A DNA stretch of 64,000 nt from Hippasteria phrygiana (Eukaryota; Echinodermata; Asteroidea; Valvatida; Goniasteridae). The stretch covers positions 434,001 through 498,000 of the forward strand of contig JAZGUH010000259.1 in NCBI GenBank assembly GCA_037893225.1. The letters run 5' to 3'. The translations under genes and the position numbers were made by a program. The notes under the pieces are model-generated. The model saw nothing but the letters and a program-made list of their open reading frames with translations. It was not told where the DNA came from and made no database searches. Numbering within the stretch: position 1 is the stretch's first letter; each line of letters opens with the position of its first letter. Positions 10,901-22,900 of this stretch are shown here, piece after piece.

Positions 10901-13900
10901 CTTGTGCCTGGCCTTGTGCCTGGCCTTGTGCCTGGCCTTGTGCCTGGCCTTGTGCCTGGCCTGGACTACAACACTGGTGATAATGGTTTTAAGGTTACAC
11001 AACTGAACTGCTTGTTTGTGTGTGGACACCCTTCACACGAGTACATGCTTTTTGGGGTCTGTATAAGATTTTGCACATTCTGCATCAAATTTGGTATGTG
11101 TAAAGTTGATTTGATTGGACGTTCTTTTTTCCAAGCCCCATTCATGCAGTTCTACCAGGACAGGTATATTCATTCCAGGCAGGGGAAAAAAAAGAAAAAG
11201 AAACTGGTGTATTATTTCCACCTTGAACTTGTCGTACGTCATCATCGAGATTCGACCCCTCGCTGGACGTTCCTGCAAATGCATGGTTGCTTCCAGAGCA
11301 GTCTGACAGGAAGCTAGGGGGTACGCCATGCTGGGCCACCCATCTTGCTACAGATTCAGCTATGATACCTACATCCAAATGAAGATAATCGATCAAGCAC
11401 ATCTTTGATATTATATGAAATACGCAAGATTTGAATGTACGCAAGGTGTAGTAAAAAAAAAAAGTACAAAATGAAATAGCTATAAGGAAATACTGCTTGA
11501 ATACATCTCAAATTTATTGGGACCAGAGTGCCCTTTGAACCATGACCTCTAGCTGACCTTTTCCTCCCTCTAGGATCTTGCTGATGGACACCTCAATGGG
11601 CTGGTTCTCGCTGAATATAGCACCACTGTCTTGGCTGGCTGACCACGCCCTGCTTTTGGCCTTCTCAGGATGACCGAAGGATTCCTTGAAATTGGGCAAA
11701 AACGCAGGCTAAAATGTTACTTCACTGGTGGAGCTGGCCACTGGCAGATTAGAGGGGGGGAAATGGAGTCCGGCCTTGCCTCCCACCTCCCCCCCCCCCC
11801 CCCCCCCCCCACAAAAAATAAAAAATAAAATCTTTGTTATGAGAACCAACAATGCCATAAATTTGGATAAAATCTGCTGCCAGGCCAAATAATTATTTCA
11901 GGCGTTCACTGGCAACATTGTAGCCTGTACTAGACCATCCGATTCAATTCAAGAGACTTCTGCAAACACATTTATTTTCACGTATACAGTTCACTGTGAT
12001 TATACTCCAACATTTTCTTCTGATTTATTGAATAATTGATATACTTATTTATTAATGTCATAAACATAAGCGATTATTATTATTATTAGTGCTGCTGCTG
12101 CTGTTGTCATATCAAATAATTGAGTTTTGGGTATTTCCTACAAGAACAGGTTAGAGTTTCGACCCATTGTTCAGAACAAATGAAGCTCAAAGTTATAGCA
12201 CAAAGTTATTGAACAGTTCACTATGCTCTCATTGAAGAAAAACAATAATAAACGAGACCTAAGATGTGTTTGTGGACAAACACAGAGCTGTTTCGTTTCG
12301 TAATTGGTACGTGAAGTATGAACGATCGAGGATTTGGAATGAACTTTGAAATCATGCGAAACGATTAAGGTGAAGTTTGATTCCGTTTTCAAAACGATTA
12401 GAAATAAGTGAAGAGAAAAGATAACGTCACGTGATCCTTGATGACGTCATCATGACGTCATTTATTTTTAACTTTTGCATATGTTGGCCAACCAATTAAG
12501 CAACTTTGAAATTAATCGGACCTACGGTTCTCGAGATATGGGCCATTCAAAAATGCACCTTTAAGATGACGTCATCATGACGTCATCATTTATTTTAATC
12601 TTTTACGAATGCTGGCCAACCAATTTAGCAACTTTGAAATGAATCGGACCTACGGTTCTCTAGATATGAGCCATTCAATAATGCACCTGTAAGATATGCA
12701 CCTTTAAGATGACGTCACGTGACCTCTGTGTGCCAAGTCTCAAGTCGATCGGATTTACCAAAGTGCCCAAATGCCCTGTTGGAAAAAAGACGTGCACAAA
12801 CCCTATAGGAGAGGAGTCTGAAAATGGGAAACCCGAGAGACGAAAAAAACTGAGATTTGTACGCGGACCGCCACAAGATACTCATGGTTACTGCCTTCCC
12901 AGAATTCCTTTGTTATCATATTGTTTTGGACCTAGAATTTGAAATGGGCATATTTTGAGAATGGAGTGAGCTACGATCACGAAAATTTGGAATTAGGTAC
13001 ACGAAAATACAATGGATAAAACTCTCGAAGGTTTTTTGTCATACGCGATTGCTAAAGATACAAAATTCTAGCCTGAATTTGATGACCTCCCATTGACGTC
13101 ATGATGACGTCACAAAAATTTCACGCCGGCAGAAACATTTCGGGCACCCAACTAAGACTCTGCAACAGAGAGAAATAACGCCACCGCTTTGGTTTTTCAG
13201 ATATGGGTTCCACAAAATCGACTAATTAATATTCAAGGAGGTCATAACTTGACAACTGCTGACGTCATCATGACGTCATTGTTATATGCACATCAGGGAA
13301 TGATGATGAATTATTGTTGGTCTGATTGAAGAAAGTTAAAGACGAAAAGAGGCGGCGAGAATGAAAATGTGCATAAAACGAATGGAAGAGTAGACAAAAA
13401 AGAAAAAAAAAAAGAAAAAAAAAAAAGAAAAAAAAAAAAAAATCTTAACGAAAGCAAGAGCTGTTCCGGCTGGAATGCCGAAACAGCTAAAAATCACCCC
13501 TAAAACAGCATGTGGCGATTGAATTCTGAAAAAGGCTTTTCTTTTGCCAAAGTATTAAAATCCCAAAAATGTGAAAAATTGTTGTTTTACTATTAAACTC
13601 AGAATGTAAAAGTGTGGCTTTCTGCTTATTCTGTTGCGCCACGTCACAAAATGTGTACAAATGTACAATGGTGCTTCGGCCTATTATTGACAGCACCATA
13701 CGCAGGGAGCTCACTTGACATTCCTACTTACACGTTTGTCACAAGCAACCCAAGAACACTGTTTTCGAGTGACTTGGGATCGGGATGTTAAAAATAAATT
13801 ATGCCTAGTGCATTTGACTGTGTGCGATCCATTTGACATTACTTTGACATTACCTTGCCTGGTTTCGAATGCACAAGACAGCTAAGGGCCACCACGTCCT

Positions 13901-16900
13901 CCAAACGCCTTGCTAGCTGATCCCACACCTGTTTGTCCAGGGTTACGTCCACCCATCCGGCACCAGACATGTCCATGGGACTGTCTTGAGGTTCCTGGCT
14001 CATCCTTTGTGTGTCGTCATTTCCAGCGTCATCGGTATCCATAGTTTCCATGCTCTGATTATTGGAAAACAAAAAAAAATTACAAATTGCCACCCATAAT
14101 TTGTTCAACAGATATTTCATGGTAAATAACCCATTGGTCTCTTCAACTTGGTTTCTCCAACTTTGGTTTATACCAAAGCTTGTTTCATGCTTTGATATTA
14201 TTTTCACCCGAGTATACAATGTAATAACTTTTATTCATAAATACCTAAGACAGTTTACCCGTTCCTATTGGTCGAGAGCCCATCACGTGGGTGGGTGGTT
14301 GGTTTTAAACGGCCGATAAAACATCAACCCGTTTTAAAAACTTTTTCTAGTGTCACATGAAATTTAGACTTGCGCGACCAGTCACTCTCTTAATAAGCTA
14401 GTTTGGTATCTCAAAGGTCAAAGGTTATTCGGGATAAAATTGCTCTCGTAATGTCAGGCCATGTTACGCAAACTCCCATTCTGATTGAATTTAACACATG
14501 CACGTTGTGCGACCAAGTTGCGGTCACACGTGCGTGTTAGGTCACGCGGGTCATTCGGGATCAAATGTCATTGTGCACATGCGCAGTTGAAATACCAAAC
14601 TGGCTTATTTTAATGCAAGCGCAATACTACCGATTAGTCCATATTCAGAGTCCATAAATTCACACTACAACGGCATTGCTGCATTCTGCGCCACATCACG
14701 CCACATTGCGAGTGAGTCAAGTGCGCGTGAATTTCCATATAAGGACATTTTTTTGCACTGCTCCTGTGAGACACGTACCCTTAAATAGCTAAAAGGGGCG
14801 TTTTACAAAACAAGGTAAATTTTTTGAATAAGATCATTGTAAATTTCTAATGTTGGAGGTTTTTGCTGAATTATACAAAGAGGTATTTTATGAATGGGAA
14901 TAAATATATGTGCTGGGCCGGTTTTAAACAAGTACGTTTAAAACCACCTTGGGGGATGGACGCTGATAATAATATATCAAATCAACTTTTTTACATGTAC
15001 TTTTCAGAAAATACCAAAATCTCAATGTTCAAATTTTGCTGCTCTCTACCCATTTCGTCGTACCAGGTCACATTTGGTATTAAAGTTGGCTTCATGGGTA
15101 AACAAAAAAAAGAATCCAAAAAAAAAAATCAGCAACACTTACTTCATTTTCTGATTGGCTCCTTGTTTCCAAGGCAACCTGTCTCGCAACCACGGCTGCC
15201 ATCATAGCAGCTCCCACTCTGTCTGATTGGCTGAGGAGATTCTGAATTTCCTTCCAACATGGCGTCTGCCTGCTCTGGCCAGCGAGTTCTGACAGCGCCA
15301 CCAAGAGGCGATGAAAGTTTACTGTATGCGCGATGGGCCGGAGGAAATCTTGTTCATTTTGAAGCCAGACTTTGAACAGTAAAATCTGCAAAACAATTAA
15401 ATGTTTGTAAGGTTGGGAAAAATTATCTGTTTCCATTGGTTTTTATTGTCGACAAGTCATAACCAAAATACTAGTGCATAATATATAAACTGTTGGAATC
15501 GTCAAGACATTTTACTGGCCATTAAATATACGAGGTGCGATCAGATAGTTCCGTACGTGATTTAATTCTGGCCGCCATCCCCTTCAAAGTACTCCCCTTG
15601 TGCAGTAATACACAGTTCCTGCCACGCTTGGAACGCTCCCTGGAAATCCTGTTCCGTAAGCGCATTAAGCACCATCTGTGATTCTCGCTGGATCTCCTCG
15701 ACAGTGTCAAAACGGCGACCCTTCAGCTTGATCTTCATTTTGGGGAACAGAAAGAAGTCGCAGGGAGCCAAATCAGGTGAGTACGGGGTTGGGGAGCGAC
15801 GATTGTGTTATTGCGGGGGCGAGAAACTCGCGCGTTTTTAATGCGCTGTGAGCGGGCGCGTTGTCATGTTGGAGCACCCAATTGCCAGCGCGCCACAGTT
15901 CAGGCCGTTTGCGTCAAATATTGAAACTGCCGGTCTAGTGGTATCCACGGCAAACAAGTCCAATGGTCCAGAATGTCTTTTTTTTGCAATTTACACTAAA
16001 CCTCAGAAAGGACCACATAGCACTCCACAGAATTCCACAGTAATTTAGATTGTGTACCAGTTTCTTGACACTTCATCAGTGGTTTTGCAGTTGACCCCAA
16101 AAGTAGTTCATCTTGATGAATATAATTGTTTTGATTGTGCATCGATCCTGTAATTTTTTTCCAATCTATCAGATTTCTAGAGCTACTAGCCCTATGGTCA
16201 AGCCGACTCTTGTCCAAAATTCAAGCTAGAGTACTCACTGTAAGTTCTTCGGACGGAATGTCCATCTTCTTGATGATTGCACATAATTGATCTGCTGAAC
16301 AGTCTCCTGTCAGACACGCACCATATAGAAATAAACCTGCGGAGAATAACACAAATGCAATGTATGCAAGCAAACCACAAGGCAAACTGACTCAGTGATT
16401 TCATCAGATTTTTAGAGTGACCAAACACAGTGAAATTCTTGGATGTGATTCTCTGTTCAAAATGGACAGGGAGATTAGGAAGATGGGATTTCGACAACAG
16501 GGGCCCGTGAATTGGCATCCAACATCACATCCTACTCTATTCAAACTCTTGGTTAACCCCTTGAGCACGGTATTTTACGGGAGACGTCGGGGTGTTGCAG
16601 CGGTTCTGGCAGCTAAATCGAACCGCTACAATGTGTTTGTGCAGTCAAGCATGACATACACAATAATCCAACAATGGTTTTTTTTGCGCCCTATGGTGTC
16701 ATCCTTATGCAAGGGGTTAAACTCTATTGTGATTTTGGGTTCTATTATCTTAACCCCTTGAGTACGGGTGTTTATAACGGGGCCCCGGGGTGCCATGCCA
16801 GCTTGTGCAGCCAAGCGAAATGGACACAAGAGGCTTGTGGAGCCAAGCGTAACATACACAATAACCCAACAATGGATTGAAAATGCAGAGAATGCGTGTA

Positions 16901-19900
16901 TAGACGTCAACCAGCCAGGAGGTAATTTTCAATCCGCGTCTATAGATGCCATCCGAGCTCAATGGGTTAATAAAACTTGCTTTGCTAATCATGTGGGATT
17001 TTTCAGCATCTTGAAATTTATTCAGGAAGTCAAAAATGTGGTGTTCGGAAATTGGCCACAAATTTGGCCGACGGTCATCTGACGTGGCACGCTTAAACAA
17101 ATCTCAATAAATCCCAAATTTCACACTCGCGATTGCTTTATAGTCAATAAATTTGGAATAATCCTTATTATCTCTGTTCATATACCTAAACTTCTTGTTT
17201 ATCAGAGAATTATTTTCTGACTTTTGGCACGTTTTAAAAGGGTTCGACTTGCACTTAAAAACAAAATCCGGAAATCGTGTCGAAAAAAAAAAGTTTCCTC
17301 GTAGCTTTGAAATGTGCCAGTAAACTAAAGATTCGTGCACAGAGATATTATTAACTCACCAGAATTTCACTTTATGTGCCATTTGGGGGGAAAATGTTAC
17401 TGAGGCATGGTTCTAGAAGAAAGAAAAGTGCGCCATGTTAGATGACACACTTTCATTTCATGTGACTTTTTAAACACATCCGTGATATCCCCGATGTGTG
17501 TGATCCGACTGTGTTTGACATATAAACCCTACATATCCTGGGCTAAGGAATTAAAGCGCTGAAAGAAGCACAGACCTAGTTTAATGGAATATTCCTCCGT
17601 CATGCTAGTCTTGAGCTTCAGCCGCATCCTCAACTCATCCCCCTTGGACATCCCACCCTCCTCATCCACCTCCTCATCCCCGCCTCCCCTGTCTGACTCC
17701 GTCTTCTTGGTTCCTTGGTGTTCAACAAAGGACTGGAAGCAGCCTAAGAAGGCCGCAGCCTCTACGTGGTAGTCCGAGGTAAAATGGACTTTGGTGCGGT
17801 GAGCAACGTCCAGATAAGTCCGGATCTGCTGGTGCCATAAGCCGACGTCCTCTGGGCTGATGTCCAAGGCCGTTGCTAGATCCTGGAAAACACAACACAC
17901 ACAAATAAGACTCACCAATCCACACTGGTCCACCTGAGACCTTCTCATTCTAGAGCCAGTCGATTCTAGAGCCGTGGTCCAATGGTTACCGTGTCTGACT
18001 CACGTGCGATGGTATGTGGGTTCGAACCCCGCCGGGGGATCATCATGCTTGTGTGCTTGGGCAAGACACTTAATACTACAATTGCCTCTCTCCACCCAGG
18101 AGTATAAATGGGTACCTGTGAGGGTAGAACATGGATTTCGCTGATCTGAAACTGCTGCATAGAATTGATCCAATGGCCTGATAACCAGGGGTAATTATTG
18201 TCAAGCGCTTTGAGACATTTGTATAAAGTGCTATATAAGCACCACGCTATTATTATTATGATAACCCGGAGTGAACTCCTGGAATTGTCTGCTATAGTTA
18301 GTGGTGATTCCACACTTACGGTGAGCTGAGCCATGAAATTTAGTCCAGGCTACCAAGATTAAATATGAAATAAATAAGTGACAGTTGTGATGCGAACCCC
18401 CTTCAATCTTTTTCTAATTATGTAATTGTAATTATTTAAATTGGCAAACGCCCTCTTGGTTTCGTATATGTACTGTCTTCGTTCCTCAACAGGTGATGAT
18501 CTTTTTTATATTTTATCTCAATATTTCCCATAATTATAGCTTAGATTAATTGACATTTAAAGATGATGTGGATTGCTGAGGAAGTCTATGTCATTTTAAA
18601 AGTTTTATGAGTATTGTAAGTACATGTATAACGTTTTGAGAGCAGTTTTATCAAGTCCCGTCTAGCCCGCTGGTGCCATTTGTCTAAAAGTCCTTGCTGC
18701 GGGCAGCAAACAATTCTGACGTCATAGGACGAACTCCCTTTTGTGTCTAGCACTAGGAACAAAAGGGGAGTTCGTCCTATGACGTTGATTTGTTTGCTGC
18801 CCGCAGCGATGACCTTTAGACAAATGTCATCAGCGGGCTATGATGCGCTAGAGGGGACTTGATAAAAATAGCTCTCAAAAGTCACTTTATTGTTATTTCA
18901 TGACAGAAAAAAATTTGCTGTTTTATTTTACAATACAGAATCTACATAAAACAAAAAAATGACGCAAACTTCTCTCAGCAATCAACATCATCTTTAACAT
19001 GCACTGTCCTTTAGTTTTATTTATATTGCTTTTTGGTCGTAATTTTGTTAATTTTGGAAATGTAACGCCAGATATTCATTGACTTGCGATTATTAATGTA
19101 TTTAAGATTCTGTTCATAATCTTATCATAAGACTCGTGTATGTTGTTCATGCTATTGAAGAAATTTACTAGTTCACTTCTTCGTTTTTATTTAAGATTGG
19201 AATTATCCTATATATGTTGGGTGCCCACTGTAAATTTTCACAAATTCAAGATGGCGGACACTGCCCAAAATTTAGGCCCAAACCGCGGTTATTGTTTAAA
19301 TGATACATCCTTTTTATATTTTGATGATTTTTAAAGTAGCTTGTTATATTCATTCTTTTGTATTTTGTATATTTATTATGTTTTCGGTCAAAGACCAAAT
19401 AACACACTATCTAGTTCCTCAACAGAAATAAACCAGCAAAAATACATTCTTTACAAGGGTCACAAATGCAATAAATCCACCACTTGACATTATCTCTTAC
19501 TCTGGTCGATGTTTCGTCACTCGGTCCCGATCTCTCCTGTATGCTATGCAATCCTTGTAGCTTGTTGTACACCTGAAGCAACTCCTCATGTAGGTTGCAA
19601 TAACTCAACAGACACCGTCCCTCATAGTCCAGGCATTCTGGCCCTTGGGCCCTGAGATGAGACGATAGTGACCGGACGATGTGGAGTAGAACTAGTGGGC
19701 TCATTCCACGCGCTAGGAGGACCTTCTCAAGAGCCTGTTGACAGATCCGATAAGATGAATGAGAACAGGTTTTCAAGCAGACCAAGGTGAAACAGTAGGA
19801 GAATAGTAGGATCAAAAAAAGAAAGACAAACGTAGGACTTTGGAGGACAAAATCTGGATACAAATAAGACTTTTGCAGGCTTTCAGGAGTAGTTTTCATT

Positions 19901-22900
19901 GATACTCACCCATGTCCACAGTATCACAAGCCTCATTTGGCATGTTCTGTACTCACGACACTTGTGCTCCATCCTCAACTAAGCTCTTTAAAGTCAAGTT
20001 GCAGTACTCCTGCCCCCAAGCCCTTCATTATGTGACGTTCATGACAGTGTGTAACACTGTCATGAAAAATATTTAACGAGATTTCATTTTTTTGAGTTGT
20101 AGGACAAACAAATAGGAAAAAGTAGAAAAAAGTAGAAATTTCAAGAAAAAAGTAGAAAAAGTAGGAGCAAGGTAAAAATTTTTAAATATTTGGAAAAAGT
20201 AGAAAAAGTTGGAATACTTCAAAGCCTGTGAGCAGTCAGTTTAAAAATCTACACAGGGCAATCCTACTGATCGCATGGGATCAATAAATTTATAGTCATG
20301 ATATCACATTGTCACTCTGCTGCTTTATCATGCTTTTTATACTACAATGGAATGAGCTCCAATGGTCTTTCTGTGCTCGCTCCACCTAATCATCCCATTG
20401 TCCAAACTACAAGCTTTTCTGTTCATTAACACTACCCTTCCATGTTTTTCATATGGCCATGCTAAATCCAACAATTTCCAACAAAACTGAAACGAGAAGC
20501 CTGCTAAATACAACAAAATCCAACAGCAAATTTTGTTGGATTCTGCAGTGTACCACCTACACACCAGCCTTGGCATTTTGCAGCTACCCTGCTGAATCCA
20601 ACAAAATACAACAGGTATTTGTTTGTATGAACCCTGCCACATCCAACCAAATCCAACTAAACTTTTACTAGAAGTCTGCTTCCACCTGCCTAAATATGAT
20701 GAAATCCAAGTTATATTTAGCTGCTACCCTGCTGAATACGACAATATCCAACCCACCATCATGTAGTTTGTGTTGACTGCTGAATCCAACAAATCACAAC
20801 AGCTTTTTACCACTGTTGGTTTTTGTTGGATTTAGCAGGGCTAGGTATATATACAATTACTATGGTGTATTCATCCAGTTTTTGCCCAAACAAATACCTC
20901 ACTTTTGAATTCCTTAATTCATATCCTGTTTCCCTGCTGAATATAATTTGTCCGTTTAAAATCAGCGTCAATATATATATATTTCTAATCTACAAATTTC
21001 TCTTTCTCAACTCCATTTTTTCCCTTTTCCCTCTTTGTTCAGCCATAACCTAGAGTGGCCATTTCTAGGGCTCGTGTTGGGCGATCATCGTAATTCTTTT
21101 AATGTAAAACCAAGTACTGGCTCAGTGCAGTCAGGATGGTGCAATGGTTATATTTCCTTGCTTTTCCGCTTGGTGACTCTGGTTAGATTCGAACCAGGAG
21201 CACTACATGCATTGGGACTTCAGCTTCTTCGTGGTCTGGACCCGACTTTGGTGATGGGGGTTAAAATCATTTTTTTGGTAGGGTAACCAATTTTTGAGAA
21301 CCCTGACATTTGAAAACCTTGAGAATTTGTTTTGGCAATTCTTCAAAGAATTCATTCACTAATAATAAAAAAAGCATTTGCTTCAACAGGGCATTTCTTA
21401 TTTTATTATATCTTACTCCATTTTTGAGAATCCTGATGTTTGCAAACCTGGAAAATTTTTTGGGTCGATTCTTTAAAAATTTCATTCACTTAAAAAAAAA
21501 GCATTTGCTTCAACAGGGCATTTCTTATTTTATTATATCTTACTCCATTTTTTGGCATTTTTTTCGGGGGGGGGGCTGCTATATTCTCTCCACCTCCCTT
21601 CCATACAACCGAGATCTAACTTGATTTTTAACCACCTCATACAGCCTTATGACTGAACTATTAATGACCAACCTGTTGTTTGTAGGACGATATCTTGATG
21701 TCCACCAAAATAGTGGCAATTGCTTCTTCCAGCGGCTCTGAAATATACAAGGACATAAATTGAAGTTATCTGAGTACCTGAGAACACCTCATACACAGAT
21801 TCTGTCTCTTGATTGGTTTATAACGTGTCACATGGTATTCTCTATTTTTAAATTTTGCCACCCACTCTCAAAAAGAAAATTTTTATCCCATGGCTACCAA
21901 AGTACTTTACCCATAGCAACTGGAGATCGTATGCAATTCTATGATTTATTTTGATTGAAATCACCTAATACAAGACTACAAGGCACTCTAGGTAAAGAGT
22001 CACGACATTTTTAATTGCCAACTCTGCCACTTTTTCAGGGCCGAAAAATAGTTGTGTTGCCCTCCGCGCCCGACCCTAAAAGTCACAAAAGTCGGGTCGC
22101 GTTCTTTTGTTTAGTTTTTGTTATTTTTAACTGAATTTTCAAATTCTCACCTTTTCCCGCACAAAATGAACCAGTTTTATTTAAATCAATGTCTTTAAAT
22201 ACAGCTACGACGGCACAATCATGCATTTTGCATCTCACTTTTAAATAAGCTTACCTTTTTCCTCCCGACTTCAGAGTTACAAGACAGGTAGTATTGTTTT
22301 GATGTTTTCATGGATGGTGAAATAAATATATAAATAAATAAAATAGAATCGACCGACCGACCCTCCCGATTTTTCCCATTTAAGGGCAACACAAGTTTGA
22401 GGATAATTCTTCCACCTATTTCAGAGACATTATCTCAATTTTCAGACCTATAGAACCTGGCTGGTTAATTTCCACTGTCGGTGAGACCAAGTCAACTCCC
22501 CTCTGTAATGCAGAGGACTGATCCAGGAAACAACATAGTGTGCATTTTACGAGTGGCATGATGTGTTACCAGTGTTGTAGGTCTCGAGACCGTCTCCAGA
22601 CCTTTATTTTTAGGTCTTGGTCTCGTCCTAACAAAGTCTCGGTCTCGGGAGGGCTGGTCTAGGTCTCGAATGCTCGGGTCTCGGTCTTGATCTTGGTCTC
22701 GGATGCCAAGGTCTCAGGTTTAACCCTCGAGACCCGTCGAGACCACAGCAAAAATACGTGCGATGCGCCACACAAATCTAGTCTTTATTCCAAACATAAA
22801 CGACGTTGTAAGTGCAAGTTTTCATGCCGAAGAGTTAGATTGAAGCTGGAAAGGAGACCATTATATGTGGCTTGTTTATTCAGAGTACTGGACTACTGGT

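Noticed and set aside
10637..11317. Open frames of Cys-Leu-Ala or Lys-Ala-Arg-His repeats, and similar ones at 41210-42185
   Set aside because: They fall on the 11/12-bp arrays of the hAT-like elements; not genes.
11514..11557. Extension of RAB3GAP2 exon 20 to an in-frame TAA
   Set aside because: A GT donor lies at 11557-11556 and the splice restores the family sequence in exon 21; an early stop would remove a third of the protein.
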